64,000 nucleotides of DNA, taken from assembly GCA_009192285.1 (NCBI GenBank), contig CM018607.1, forward strand, positions 620,001 through 684,000, in the 5' to 3' direction. Shown here piece after piece: positions 49,507-61,000 of the stretch. A model generated the notes under the pieces. That model saw nothing but the letters and a program-made list of their open reading frames with translations. It did no database searches and had not been told where the DNA came from. A program made the translations under genes and the position numbers. This DNA is from Morchella semilibera. Its lineage: Eukaryota > Ascomycota > Pezizomycetes > Pezizales > Morchellaceae. Each line of letters starts with the position of its first letter. The first letter of the stretch is position 1.

Positions 49507-49638
49507 TACCGTAATATTTGAGAAAATTTGTTGCGCTGCAGCATGCAGGGGTCTTCTCTACCAAATCTGTCTAAATACTGCCTCTGGTTGACTCATACCC
49601 CTGCTGCAGCGCAACGAATTTTCTCAAATATTACGGTA
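49507..49638. mobile_element. 132-bp hairpin element with about 42-bp arms
   Basis: The left arm (49507-49551) and right arm (49597-49638) are almost perfectly complementary. Both contain TACCGTAATATTTGAGAAAA on one strand or the other, followed by GCGCTGCAGCA. Short indels separate them. The loop is about 45 bases. It is a foldback MITE or a fragment of one, and is non-coding. Confidence 0.75.
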
Positions 49639-50555
49639 CACTGAACGATCAACTAACTGAGTTAAAGAAAACGGCTCCGGCTTGAAGTTTAATTATGTTA
49701 AAATGAAAGCTAAGTACACTATAAACATAATTCCTTCGGTGTGTTCAAGCTAGGAGTTAATTATAACTGAGTGCGCAACTAAACATTTATTGAGAATGGC
49801 CACTGCCTCATGAAACATCACTCGGTTAAATACAGCCTACAAAAGCTCGATTAAAATTCTTACAAATGGTCACTTCTGGGGCTGAAAGATGGCGTTTTAC
49901 CAATAGTTTAAGAGGTGATCCATATCCCTGGCTGCGGGTACGCCGGAGATAGCTAATTTGTCAAGTTTTTGCGGTAGAAGCTAATGTGATAGTGTGTAGA
50001 AGACTACGTGGATACATGTATATATGCATACAAGTGCCAGGATAAGAACGGCTTTATAGCTTTCTTGGTGGACTAAGGTATGAATGATGTAGTAAAGACT
50101 AAGGTAGGTGACACAGGAAAATATGGGCGTGGTCGAAAGCGGAGCTCTGGGGCCGTGCTGGGCGGATAAAGCTATGTAACGGATTAGGACTTCGAGAGTG
50201 GGTACCTAATATAATCTAGGTGACCCCTAAGTTTCCAATCACCAACTCCGAATGTTCCATAGAAGAAGTAATGGTGTTTTTTTGCAGTGTAGAAATATAT
50301 CTAAGACGAGAAAAAATACAGTGGACAATGAATAATAAGCAGACTAAATATATAAAATTTATGATAAGTAAATTTAACTAGATCATTTAATATCATATAT
50401 ATACAAAGCTCGGAGGAGTGGCCTGTATGTATGATATCGAGGTAGAACTTGATGTCCGAATTTACCCAAAGACATTCTTCATGCATATTTGTCGCGAACA
50501 AGCCTAGATAGGCCCCAAATATGACCGTGGGGAGCCTAGGCCTTCCAGTAGAGTG

Positions 50556-50701
50556 CCGCAGTAATTCGTCTCAGCGGACGGCGGTTACAGAGTCGTAGAA
50601 GTTGCCTTATACAGCAAGATTAGAGGGGGTATGTAAGACAAATGACCAGAAAAAGTAACTTCAACGGCAATATGAGTGTCCGCTGAGACGAATTAATGCG
50701 G
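50556..50701. mobile_element. 146-bp element with 24-bp inverted ends, family E
   Basis: The ends at 50556-50579 and 50678-50701 are inverted repeats over 24 bases with one or two mismatches; their inner portion reads GTCTCAGCGGAC / GTCCGCTGAGAC. Inner parts (GAAGTTGCC and AACTTCAACGGCAA) are also complementary. A weakly similar segment occurs at about 61085-61200. It is non-coding. Confidence 0.7.
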
Positions 50702-51225
50702 TAGTAGGTGACATCATGGCACTGTTGATCTGAGTTAGAGTGGGTGCCCAAAAGCCTTATTCGTAAATTAATATCATATATGCGTAATCCTATCACAATG
50801 TTTACATATCTGCAGAAAACTCATAAATCTTGTATATATACTGGTTGAGGAATGATCGGTTGCTCGTCGATTCTGTATCTCTTCCACAAGACTGGGTTTC
50901 TGAGACTGAAGCGAGTACGGATATATTCAAATCCTCTTTTATGGTAGGTGATTAGTTATGAGGCTATACCCAATTGGAGGAGCTCAGGATGAGGTGGGGT
51001 AGAATCTTTGGGGTAACACATCAGGCTGTGATACCTGGAGACTCAAGAGGTGGGGGCGGGTCCTGCCGAGTTCGGTAGTGATAATCTTTAAACCCTGGAG
51101 TCGTTAAAGCGAGCTCTGTGATCACTAACCCCTGATCGTCATGCGGTAAGTGAGCCAGTGGCCTTCGCAACCCGCTATGACCTGATTATAGAAAAAATGG
51201 TGACGAGTTGGCGGGGGAATATATA

Positions 51226-51415
51226 CAGTCTCCCTCCGCTATAACGAACCTGCATATTCCAAAAAATTTCGTTCGATACAGCGGATTATTCGGTACAGCA
51301 GATAAAATTCCACCACTTTCTATGTGAGATTGGGATTCGGATCACCAAAACCTGTTCGTAATAGCAGATTTGTGGCTTTATTGGCATTCGGTATAGCTAT
51401 AGCAGAGGTAGACTG
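51226..51415. mobile_element. 190-bp pogo/Tigger-like MITE
   Basis: The left end is CAGTCTCCCTCCGCTATAAC preceded by TA. The right end, read inward, is CAGTCTACCTCTGCTATAGC. Ends of the form CAGT..CTCCG.TATAACGA are known from pogo/Tigger/Fot-type elements. The interior repeats the motif (TTCGTTCGATACAGCGGAT). It has no coding capacity. Family assignment is inference from the terminal sequence. Confidence 0.7.
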
Positions 51416-52497
51416 TCCGAAGTAGTGGAGTTTGAGCTGGATTACATGCAGCTTAATAGGTGCGTGTGAGCTTTAATTTAGCGGATCTTCGATCCCCGAC
51501 ACGTTGGCGGTACTCACCGTGAGGAATGATGTTACAAATGTGTGGTGTGAAATTAAAGGTGACGTTAATAGCTATAGGAGTAGACTTGGATTATCTCATG
51601 TGGTTACATAAGCTATGTCGAATATTTTATACTAGAGCACTATGGCCAAATGGTGAAACTACATGTGCATTATACTAGAACTTATAATTAAAGATCCATA
51701 GAGTACTGAATGTAATATATATCTCAACGACAAGCGTTCGATCGGGAAGAGTGCAGCTGCTGTTCCCATAACCTTCTCCACCTTCTGTAACTACTTAATT
51801 CTGGATTTTATATAACTATAGTATAGGTATCACGAGAGGAAGCCAGGTCTTTGTCTAGTCGAACGGAATTGTCTTGTGGAGAATACTGAGATATTGTCCC
51901 TATATAATTAGACTCATGCTTGTGTATTACTCCAAAACCCAGCTCCGAAGCTGGCTTTAATTTGAGAAGACTGCAACCGATAATAATATTATGGAGCGGT
52001 GGCCTGGGTGTGTCAAAGTAATTTTACGAACGGGGGTAAATCATGTAATTTACCACTGGTGGCCATGGTATAAGCACTGAATTGAATTCCAGTCCTTGTG
52101 TATGAATGCCGGCATTATTTTAGTACCGGTGGCAAAATAATTTATTTGACATTTACCGCTCTATACATTATCTAGTCCCCTGTCTATGTTTCTTTCTATC
52201 GATATTTTTCGAAAGAAGATCCAGCTCTACGTTGGGTTATAAGCGTACTGAGATAAATTGATGAGTGAATTAGGTCAGGCCAGGTGAAGTGGATATTACT
52301 TGTATAGAAATTGAAAAACCAGCTAAGCTATAAGGGTGATGTAGGTGATGTATACGCCAGCATCTGTGATATTGCTATATCCCAAACGCAAACTGGCTAT
52401 AGTATGTAGTGCTTATAGCTATAACTATAGGTTCATATATATACCACACTCCAGGCCAGCTAGAGATTTCAATATATATATATGCCAAGAAATCAAG

Positions 52498-52599
52498 AGT
52501 ACTACGGGTCATGTAGGGGTACTAAGTCTGTAGGCACCTACTGCTGTTGAAACCACAACCACTGTCTACAGACTAGCTTACCCCTACACCCGTAGTACT
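52498..52599. mobile_element. Hairpin element, family B copy 1
   Basis: AGTACTACGGGT at the left and ACCCGTAGTACT at the right enclose arms that also contain GTAGGGGTA and AGTCTGTAG. The loop (CACCTACTGCTGTTG) is the reverse complement of the loop in copy 2 at 57960-58049, so the copies lie in opposite orientation. The arms have acquired small indels. It is non-coding. Confidence 0.8.
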
Positions 52600-53210
52600 C
52601 GATCGTTGAGGGTACCGGTATATAAAACATACAAGTAGAATACGTACATGTAGTAATAAACTTTATTATACTTTGCTCTCATAACATTAATTTACCTCAG
52701 CCGCTCCAGGAAGACTCTTGGCAGAAAACCTTGTATACATGGGTTTCGTGGCTATATCACCAGTAATGTGTCCTCGTGCTGCGCTGGATCGCGAGTAAGC
52801 TGGATACTTTCCTGGGCACTTCCAACGTATCTAGCAGATATCCTAGGGACCTTACATTAAGCTTCTTTTCAGGTACGCCTTGCAGTAATTAAGAATATAA
52901 GTCAATCAACGCTTCCGCGGATCCAATCTCTACCTGCAGTGAAGTAGAATATTCGAAACCTGATCTAAACCTCGGAGTCGGGAATGAGGCTTGCGCTTGG
53001 GTCAGCCTAGCTAGATATAGATGCGGCCTATAACCTTGTTTACTAAACCGATTCTACATGTTAACCACTATAGTAATATCTCTTCCGCTGGTGATTAAAT
53101 GTTGCCAACTTTTGAGGGGCCACCTCCGGCCGCCAGCGTGACGTATTTCTGGGGGAATCTTCGGATGCACGGTGCGCTATGCGGCCTCCTAAAAAGCAAG
53201 AGAGATACCG

Positions 53211-53616
53211 TCGTTCGGACGGTTGCCGAGAGGACAACTTTGCAGAGGAGCTGAAAAATATCACCCCTTAAATTATAAAGGAAGATCAGATCAGAGCCTT
53301 TTACAGCCAACACCACTCTTGGCAACCGTCCGAGCGAAGTAGGCCTATCCCCCTGGTGCTCACCACAAGGTCTCAGCGCCCCGGAAATCTTCTGAGTGGG
53401 TGTAAAACCTTCTAGCAAGTGATCCACACTGAGTTTAGTCGTGGCCTAAAAAGCAGTGGTTTCCTCTCTACAAATTAAGCGGTGGGTACATCACAGTACC
53501 TACATCCAACATGTAGTGGTGCATAATTACCCACAAAATCTCAGTTCGTTCCTTAAGGGTGATATCTTTCAGCTCCTCTGCATGCAAAACTGTGCTCTTG
53601 GCAACCGTCCGAACGA
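53211..53616. mobile_element. 406-bp foldback element with about 61-65 bp arms, family G
   Basis: The left arm (53211-53271) and right arm (53552-53616) are inverted repeats. Both carry TCGTTCGGACGGTTGCC and GCAGAGGAGCTGAAA in corresponding order, with a few substitutions and short indels. A third partial arm (TTGGCAACCGTCCGAGCGA) sits inside at about 53314-53338, suggesting a nested or rearranged copy. The segment 53433-53480 resembles 9077-9125. No coding sequence was recognised. Confidence 0.75.
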
Positions 53617-53631
53617 TCTGAGATCTTTCGG

Positions 53632-53764
53632 TACTCGTATTTTCCTGACGTTTGGAAAATGGACCACTACTGCATACCATACTAAATTTTGGACTTGGTG
53701 CGTATTTGTATGGCATGCAATAGTGGCCATTTTCCAAACGTCAGGAAAGTGCGAGTGAGTATTA
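53632..53764. mobile_element. Foldback MITE, family A copy 2
   Basis: The arms contain TTTCCTGACGTTTGGAAAAT on the left and its complement on the right. The inner part has GCATACCATAC / GTATGGCATGC. The ends are TACTCG / CGAGTGAGTA. It matches the neighbouring copies 53767-53890 and 54030-54144 and the copy at 39133-39247. Confidence 0.78.
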
Positions 53765-53766
53765 AC

Positions 53767-53890
53767 TACTCGTGGTGTCCTGACGTTTTGAACTCGGCCG
53801 CTATTGCATACACCCAAAATCAGGAGCTTGGCGTATTTTTGTATGGTATGCAATATCAGTCGCGTTCAAAACGTCAGGACACTACGAGTA
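53767..53890. mobile_element. Foldback MITE, family A copy 3
   Basis: The ends are TACTCGTGGTGTCCTGACG and CGTCAGGACACTACGAGTA, near-perfect complements, and the hairpin covers nearly the whole 124 bp. The interior contains TGCATACACCCAAAATCAGG and GGCGTATTTTTGTATGG. It starts three bases after copy 2. Confidence 0.82.
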
Positions 53891-54029
53891 CTTATACATG
53901 TATATACAAATATATGTATGCAGCTCTAATAAGCAAGACGTACCGACATGAAACGCAGGCTTATGTAATTGATGCCCGTGGGAGGCAGTTCTAGAAACTT
54001 GAAGCACACTGCCGCGAGTATTACGTGCA

Positions 54030-54144
54030 TGAACCTGACGTTTTTGAACTCGGCCGCTATTGCATACACCCAAAATCAGCTTGGCGTATTTTTGTGTAGT
54101 ATGCAATATCAGTCGCGTTCAAAAACGTCTGGACACTACGAGTA
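54030..54144. mobile_element. Foldback MITE, family A copy 4
   Basis: This copy shares CTCGGCCGCTATTGCATACA and GCAATATCAGTCGCGTTC with copy 3. Its left end has lost the TACTCG terminus, while the right end is intact (GGACACTACGAGTA). It is non-coding. Confidence 0.78.
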
Positions 54145-55680
54145 CATGTACGTATTAACGTACACTGCTGAGAGAATTCAATGGGAAAACTAAAATGATT
54201 CTGGACGCTAATCAGAGGCCTAGGCCTGGTCACTCCCGATGCTCATATTTTTATGGACATATATAGGACGCAATATAGCATCATATATATATATGTATAT
54301 ATAGCTAGCTAAGCAGGTGCATTAATTGATAAGGATTGTATGGTGAATTTAGAATTGAGGGATACCTCCGATCGCGCGATACTCCTGCATATGTGTTCTA
54401 GGATGTCCTCCTGTCTTTACTAGGGCTCGGATAATATTCAACTCCTGACATTTGTCAATTTATGTACTCATGAGTACATACGTATATACATCTAAATATA
54501 TATACATGTATGTCTAGTGCCGTTGGTTGGATATTGCGTGAAGGTCAGAGGAATAACCCATACTACAAGTTATATCTGGTTCTCAGAAACTTCCTATGTG
54601 ATGAGAGCTCCATATTATTATATACGGTATGCCCAACTGGCTAGTAAGTGGAGTTTTACGTCATATATATACGGCTAAATTAAACTGTTTCAATCCCACC
54701 TGTTTAAATACAATAGGAAATGGACAGCTACGGCGGCCCGTTTTAACGTCTTGCCCACACCTACCCTGGAAGGTTCCGCTGTCTTTTTAGTTCTGGATCT
54801 ATAGCGCTAGTTAGGCATTAATGTGTTACCAGGCACGGGGTCCTTTGGCATGTCAAATGAGGACTTAGCGTTAGAAATGCAGCTGTAACTGGCTGAAAAT
54901 ACAAGGCTGGCCTTTTAAAGGGGACCGGACGGGCATGTATACCACACAAAGCGCGCGGGCCTAGGGCTACATCCGCAAGCCCACTTGATCAATTGAGACA
55001 TACCGTTAAGTCTTGAAATAAGAGCCTGGGTTCAATACAAAAGGACAGAGCAATAGGTGGTGCCAGAGACAAAACAACCAATCAGACGGCTTATATACAT
55101 GTAGGTCTGACCTTTGGGCCCGGGATGTTCTTTTGAGGGCTGACGGCACATTGTGGACGTTGTATACCCTAGCCGGGGGGTACTTTGTAACACAGGGGTA
55201 GTGGGGGCTGGCCGACATGGCTATCAAGTATGTACCTTTATCTGATAATTTGTCATATTATGGGTATTAATAAATTCTAATTTAATCCTTCGTTATAGAA
55301 TATGTATAGTACATATCGAAGGGGGTTAATTAGGTCTTTTCCTAATTCTTCGTTTTCCCTTATGTTTCCTCTCGTTTTCCTCGTATGTCCCCAGCTAGCC
55401 TTATCTTCTCATTCCCCCTCACTCCTCCCCATTCTGGATTTTCCTTGATTTTAACATTTATGTCTGTCTTGGAAAGCTATGTTGCTCTTGCGGTCAAAAT
55501 GATGGCAATATATCGGGTCGGCCTAGCCAATGTTTAAGTTTAGTATTGACGGGATTGGAAATTACCCATAATTGACTCTGATCGATAGACATAGTACAAT
55601 ATTATATATTATAGGAAGGGCCTGAGGAGCATGAGAACAGGATGCACGTGATTTTGGATTCAAGAAGGTCGCGCAAGAAG
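54145..55680. other. Intergenic stretch without a recognisable gene
   Basis: AT-rich spacer with TATATA tracts and TACATGTA palindromes near 54144, 54504 and 55096. I see no coding sequence. Confidence 0.5.
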
Positions 55681-55688
55681 TATATAAG
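55681..55688 (+). promoter_or_regulatory. Probable TATA box of the small gene at 55853
   Basis: TATATAAG lies 165 bases upstream of the ATG. A CT-rich tract (55812-55852) between the two looks like the pyrimidine-rich leader common in filamentous fungal promoters. Confidence 0.5.
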
Positions 55689-55852
55689 GGGCCATATAGG
55701 TGACAGATATCTGGAAAGCGTCAGCGAACAACGAAACGTATATTTATTTACTATCTGTATATCCACCTTATCATTATTTCAAGGTGACCAGCACCACCGA
55801 GCAACAAAATCGCCTCTTCCTCCCCCTCTCTACCTCTTTCCCTCTCTTTTTC

Positions 55853-56138
55853 ATGATCACCCAAGTTATGTCATCCACAGAAATACCACGACCTAGCCCT
55901 ACCGCCCAGCGCCAGGTTCACCAAGACAAAAATACCACCTCTACTCCATCCAGATCCACTACAGCTAATCCATCAGGTAAATTTGAATTTCACTACTAAT
56001 TTATTTCACAGGTGGCTAACGTTGCTAGAACCACAAGCTAGACATCTCAGCGCAATGCTAGAAAGATACCTCCAACAGGATGCAGCTGATGGTTCTGCCG
56101 TTGTCTTCGAAAAAGAGCAAGTAAAAAGGCTCCAATAA
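55853..56138 (+). CDS. Small hypothetical protein, two exons, 77 aa (72 aa from the second ATG)
   Basis: Exon 1 is 55853-55976 and exon 2 is 56029-56138, with TAA at 56136-56138. The 52-nt intron has a GTAAAT donor, a GGCTAAC branch site eight bases before its TAG acceptor, and in-frame stops if retained. The N-terminal half is polar and disordered (IPRPSPTAQRQVHQ). The C-terminal half looks like an amphipathic helix (ARHLSAMLERYLQQDAADGS, then VVFEKEQVKRLQ). A TATA box and CT-rich leader precede it. The second ATG (55868) may be the true start. I do not recognise the family. The antisense frame over the same bases, with a hydrophobic C-terminus, is less well supported. Confidence 0.55.
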
Positions 56139-56939
56139 CAATGGCTCCATAAGGTAAATACATATAGTCATTTTTAGCAATCATGAAGTCTGGCCGATAA
56201 GTAACTAAAGACGGTATGATATAGGAGTTTTTATCCTCCGCTATATTGGAGCTTTTGCTCTTCACGGCCGCCTTGTCGGTTCCCTTTTCGGTTATTTTTG
56301 CGAGAGAAGGTTTCGCTAGCCCCTTGGTCCATGCTGTTCTGTCAAACATTCCTAAAGCTATACACCAAATTGAAAAGCTATACACATACATGTATACTAT
56401 AGGACTCAATCGGGATCTAATATATATATTCAGAGCCAAAAATGACTCCATGATACTGATCGTGTATTAATATTGAGATACAGGTTGCATAAGCACTGTA
56501 GTCTAGGAGAACCAAGCAATTGAATCTTTCGATCAAAAACAAGAGAGGTCTCAATCGGATGCGTAGCTGCCCCAGATTTCTGTGGTCTGGCGGGCTACAG
56601 GTGTCAGTAGACAAAGAATCGGGTGTGTTAAGGGAGACGGCATACATATACATTGGCAAACCTCAATCACTATATAATAACCCTCTGACCAAGATCAATA
56701 TTTCTTCGCTTCCAAAACTACAACCTCACACGAGCAAGGAGGGCCCAGCATGCCACGCAGCGGCAGGTGGCCCCGACTGCATGGGAGATGTTTATCCCAC
56801 ATCATTGTTGCATTGAACAGGGCTGTGCATGTGAGTTTTCTGGATCCTTTAGTGCCGGCGGTTTCTCAAAGTGACGATTACGTATGCGGCCTCACTAGTA
56901 CCGTACGCGTTATATATCTACATACATGTACGTAATTAA
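56139..56939. other. Intergenic stretch without a recognisable gene
   Basis: No gene was recognised. A minus-strand open frame (56047-56451) overlaps the small plus-strand gene and is probably its shadow. TACATGTA palindromes occur near 56386 and 56922. Confidence 0.45.
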
Positions 56940-57117
56940 CAGTACAAAAAAAAGGGGGTGTAATAGATACCATAGCAATACGGTATCGTGAAAAACTCCC
57001 GAATTAAATCGGAATTTCGGCGATCATACCATATATGCATAGCAATGGTAGCAATACCGGAATGTCGTGGTATTCTGGCAGATAAGGTACTAGATACATC
57101 CGCTTTTTTTGGTACTG
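56940..57117. mobile_element. CAGTAC MITE, family H copy 2
   Basis: The element begins CAGTACAAAAAAAAGGGGG and ends TCCGCTTTTTTTGGTACTG followed by TA. Inverted arms continue with TAGATACC / GGTACTAGATA. It is 178 bp with no coding capacity. It shares ends and general structure with 48460-48630, though the interiors are strongly diverged. Confidence 0.72.
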
Positions 57118-57959
57118 TATATGCATGTATGGCTTATGGTCAAGTATAACTTACCTTGGCGCGACTAGCTAGCCCGCGATTAGTTAACAATGGGATGGGA
57201 GCCCCCCATTTTCCCGTAATTTCAATCACTGGCCTCTTCTTAATTTGGCCTGTAAGTAGCAGTTGATCAATACTGGATATCATAACAAATCCGGGTACCG
57301 CAAATACTCGATAAATCTGCTAGCTCCGTCCAGGGATTATCTCTCGAGTGATTGGTTGGACGGCATCGATCTACATCAAATCTTTCCCGTAAGAAGTAGT
57401 TTTGATCTCACGGAGCTAGCAAATTAGGTACTGAGATATTATTTATTGATCTAGGTTGGTGCACTATTTTGTCACATGCAGGGGGTGTAGGCTACCGCTG
57501 GAACTTAAGAGATCCGAGTCGGTATTAATACCGTATTATGTCTATATTAGATCTGATGCCCCAGGATTTGGCCCATGAATCGGATCACTATGGCCTGTAC
57601 ATAATTGCGCAAACACTAGAAATCCAACCAACCGGCTGGGTCCTAACCCGGCAGTTGTCGTGCGGCAAATCCCGGCTCCTGGCTAAACCCTTTTCAAAAA
57701 ATGTAACCGTCGACTCGCATATCTACAACCTATACAGATCTTCCTCTGTCGATTATGGTCACCTACATGTAATTAAGTACCTAAGCAGGTAATAGATACA
57801 CGTTTTAAAGAGACCCAAGGAGTTATGATCAATACGCTAGGATAGAATATAGGAACGACTGATTCCCATGACAGTCGTCAATCAGGCCTTTTCCACACCG
57901 CCCAGAACCTGGAGGCATAAGTGGGGACGTAAATCGATACATGTATGTAATTTTGTGAT
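57118..57959. other. Intergenic stretch without a recognisable gene
   Basis: A GGAGCTAGC-like motif near 57415 and its complement near 57320 suggest another weak inverted repeat. A plus frame at 57538-57792 has no recognisable motif. Confidence 0.4.
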
Positions 57960-58049
57960 GTACTACGGGTGTAGGGGTAAGTCTGTAGACAGCGGTCGTG
58001 GTTGCAACAGCAGTAGGTGTCTACAGACTTACCCCTACACCCGTAGTAC
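57960..58049. mobile_element. Perfect hairpin element, family B copy 2
   Basis: The 31-bp arms at 57960-57990 and 58019-58049 are perfect reverse complements, starting GTACTACGGGTGTAGGGG. The loop is 28 bases. The flanks TGTGAT and TGTAAT may be a 6-bp target duplication with one change. It is non-coding. The perfect arms suggest recent insertion or selection. Confidence 0.85.
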
Positions 58050-61000
58050 TGTAATTCCGATAATAATTAGTTGTCTTTATTATCTGAGTTTGCTATAGTG
58101 CGTGTAGATGCGGAGAAACCTTGCATTAAGTAAAATCGAGCTCGAATTGACAACTCCATCCATTCGGACGCCCGGACATCTTGCATGAAGATCTAGGTTG
58201 TAACCTGGTTATTCTGCTCCTCCTTGTAAATAATCCTGGTCGGGCGCAGCGATATGCGAGAAGCTGTTTGGCTGTCTTGGGTATCTCTTAGTCTGTCAAT
58301 GCTGACCCCCTTATAATAGAGGAATTAAGTTTGTATGGAAGACCTATCATTTGATCAGGGGATCTGTTAGTAAAGGCACACAAAATTTTCAATTCCCACA
58401 GTCGGCTCTCGCCATAGTGATACTTAGTTAGTGGTCCCAAGTTACGTCTTATAGTGATATTCGTCTTATATAAGGATACGGGTTCTTGATTCCGACCGCA
58501 TTCTTATATCGAGAGTCAACTGCAATTGGGCCTGTGCGGCTAGTTCATATAGTGTTTCTCTACACCACTTTGACAGAGGATCACGCCCCATGGTATGGCA
58601 CGAAAACTGCATGTGCGCATGGGGCATTTCAGAAATGAAAGAGGCAGCTCAGTTGTAGAAAATTGACCTAGTAAGGATGTATCTGGGCGAGGAGAGATAC
58701 TAGCTTGGACAGCAGAAATCTCCGCGCAAACTAGTATGCATCGGATGGGTCCGGCTTGGCTTATTTTAACCCTAATTAAATATTTTGAGCTACCGGAATT
58801 ATCCATATGCATGCCCACGAGGCCGAGTGGCAATAAGTGTTTCGGTATTGACCACATGTACCATGCGTAATAACGGTGAATCTTTAAAATAACAATTGAA
58901 TATTCATTGTCATATGACTACTTTGTTAGATTGTTCTACTAGAATCTATTGGTTGTGGCTTTGAGGAGGAGGCTAAGACTTGATGTGTTGAGATAGTTAG
59001 AGGGCTAAAGAGGAGAACCCTAAAATTCCGGAATCGTCGTTGCCTGGGTTGCCGAATACTAAAGTAGGTGGAACTGCTCAAGATCGAATAGTTTAGTTGA
59101 TGCAGCTACACGGTATTGTACTTTGATCGCCGAAGGCATTTACCCTGGACTGGCCTGGACTTCTCATGCGGATCATGAGTCGCTTTTGGTAATCGATCCT
59201 GAGACGAGGACTTCCCCCAGACGGGCAATGTATAAAACCAAACCAATGGCTTACCCTGTATAAAATAATTAATGAGCTCCCGCTTAAACGTCCACCAGGT
59301 ATAGGTCTACGAATTCAAACCTAAACCTTAAGTTCCCTTGCATTCTGTAGCGAGGCTGCATTTGCCGGTGCGTGTTGTTCCGTTGTTCACTTGTTTAATA
59401 TTCCGCATGCAAAACCCTAAAGGTTGAGACTTAGCCTCTGATAAGACATAGAGATGGCTCCCCAGTCCATCCAGTTAAAATTAATGGGGATACTCTGCAT
59501 GTCTAAATTGAACGTTAGCGAAATGTTTCGTTGGTAATTTTACACGCGTATATATATTCTGAGCTATAACTTAACTACATGTATATGTATGTCTTAGACC
59601 AAAGGTCGTTTGGAAAAAAAGTTGTTTCGGCGGGCTGATTCTTGGATAGCCACTTAGAGCCCGCTTATCTGCACTTATCAGCTGCTGTTAAAAGTGTGGT
59701 CATAGTCTATCATCGACTGAAACAAAAGATTCCTATATAGTATATTAATTATTGGAGGTGTGGACAATACGTACATGAAGTCATCATGATTGTAGAAGGT
59801 GTATCGATGTAGATCAATCACTTTTATGTCTCATCCAGTGATCGATTATTGCTAGCGACCCGTCCTATACCTGAACACTGGGGCCTACCTGACGTGTCTG
59901 TAGTCTAGTCCTAACAACCCTATCTGACTCAAGGGGGGACTTTTGTACGGAATGCAGGTGATAGCACATACCATTGAAGTTATGGGAGGCTATTAGATCC
60001 TAATATCTACTAACGAGCTTCGTTTTAAACCATAGCTACCGGAACTGAACTTATTTGTATCACTGAATTATTGATTTCTAGTCGCCAAATTAAAATCTAA
60101 GATACCCATTTCGCTTAGGTTTGCCTGGAGTGTACCTGAATCCAGGACTTACTCAGTGTTCGCACAGCGCTTCATCCTGGTGAGAGCGCAACTATTGGAG
60201 AGTATAGAATTGTAATGAAAAGAAAGCTGCATATAACATCGACAGATTCTCCACGAAATACGGGGCGGAGCGATCCGTATATACCGGGGACTGGAATAAG
60301 TAGAGAACCCGACTTTAAGATGAAAGGGACTGTGAGGCGCGCACTCTCATTGTTAAATAAAATGAAAGTTGGCACCTGCTCAAGTGACCTACATAAGTGG
60401 CATGACTGGTCTTGGCCTTCGGTAACTTGGCGCAAAGAGTGCTCTGTTCCGGCTTTTTGATTAGGATATCCTTGGACCTAGTCTCACACATATCCATTCT
60501 GGTACGGACAGCTTTCTGTTACCGTAAGTCTTAGAAGACCCCATATATTCCAGGGACTATTTAATAAGGTTGTGTGAGAAGATGCAGGGATTGGTCATGG
60601 AAGAGATCTCTTTTATGTACTAAATGTAGTTTAGCAGGTGGCCTTGGCAACCCCCCCGAATAACTCGAGATTTTCCGGTATGCGTTTAGCGTTGTACTTT
60701 ATGTACCTACCACGCATCCATGATCAGGGACGGCATGGTAAACCATCTGCACTGCTAGGCGCCGGTTTTCAGGGATTATCCGAACGATCAGCCCCAAGTC
60801 TGTCTCTATTAATCTTTTTGATATATGCTCCACTAGTCCTTAACTGTAGGGTGCGGCTATGAACTGGCGGAGCCTTGATGTATTGCGATACTGGACGTTT
60901 CTAGCGGGTCGGTATTAATATGTACTTGTATGGATCCTATGGTAAGTCTTGCCAGTACGATACCTGCTTCATTCGATGGGCCTGGAGTTAAGGTGGGCTT

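Noticed and set aside
56047-56451. Minus-strand frame with a hydrophobic C-terminus
   Set aside because: It overlaps in antisense the better supported small two-exon gene on the plus strand.
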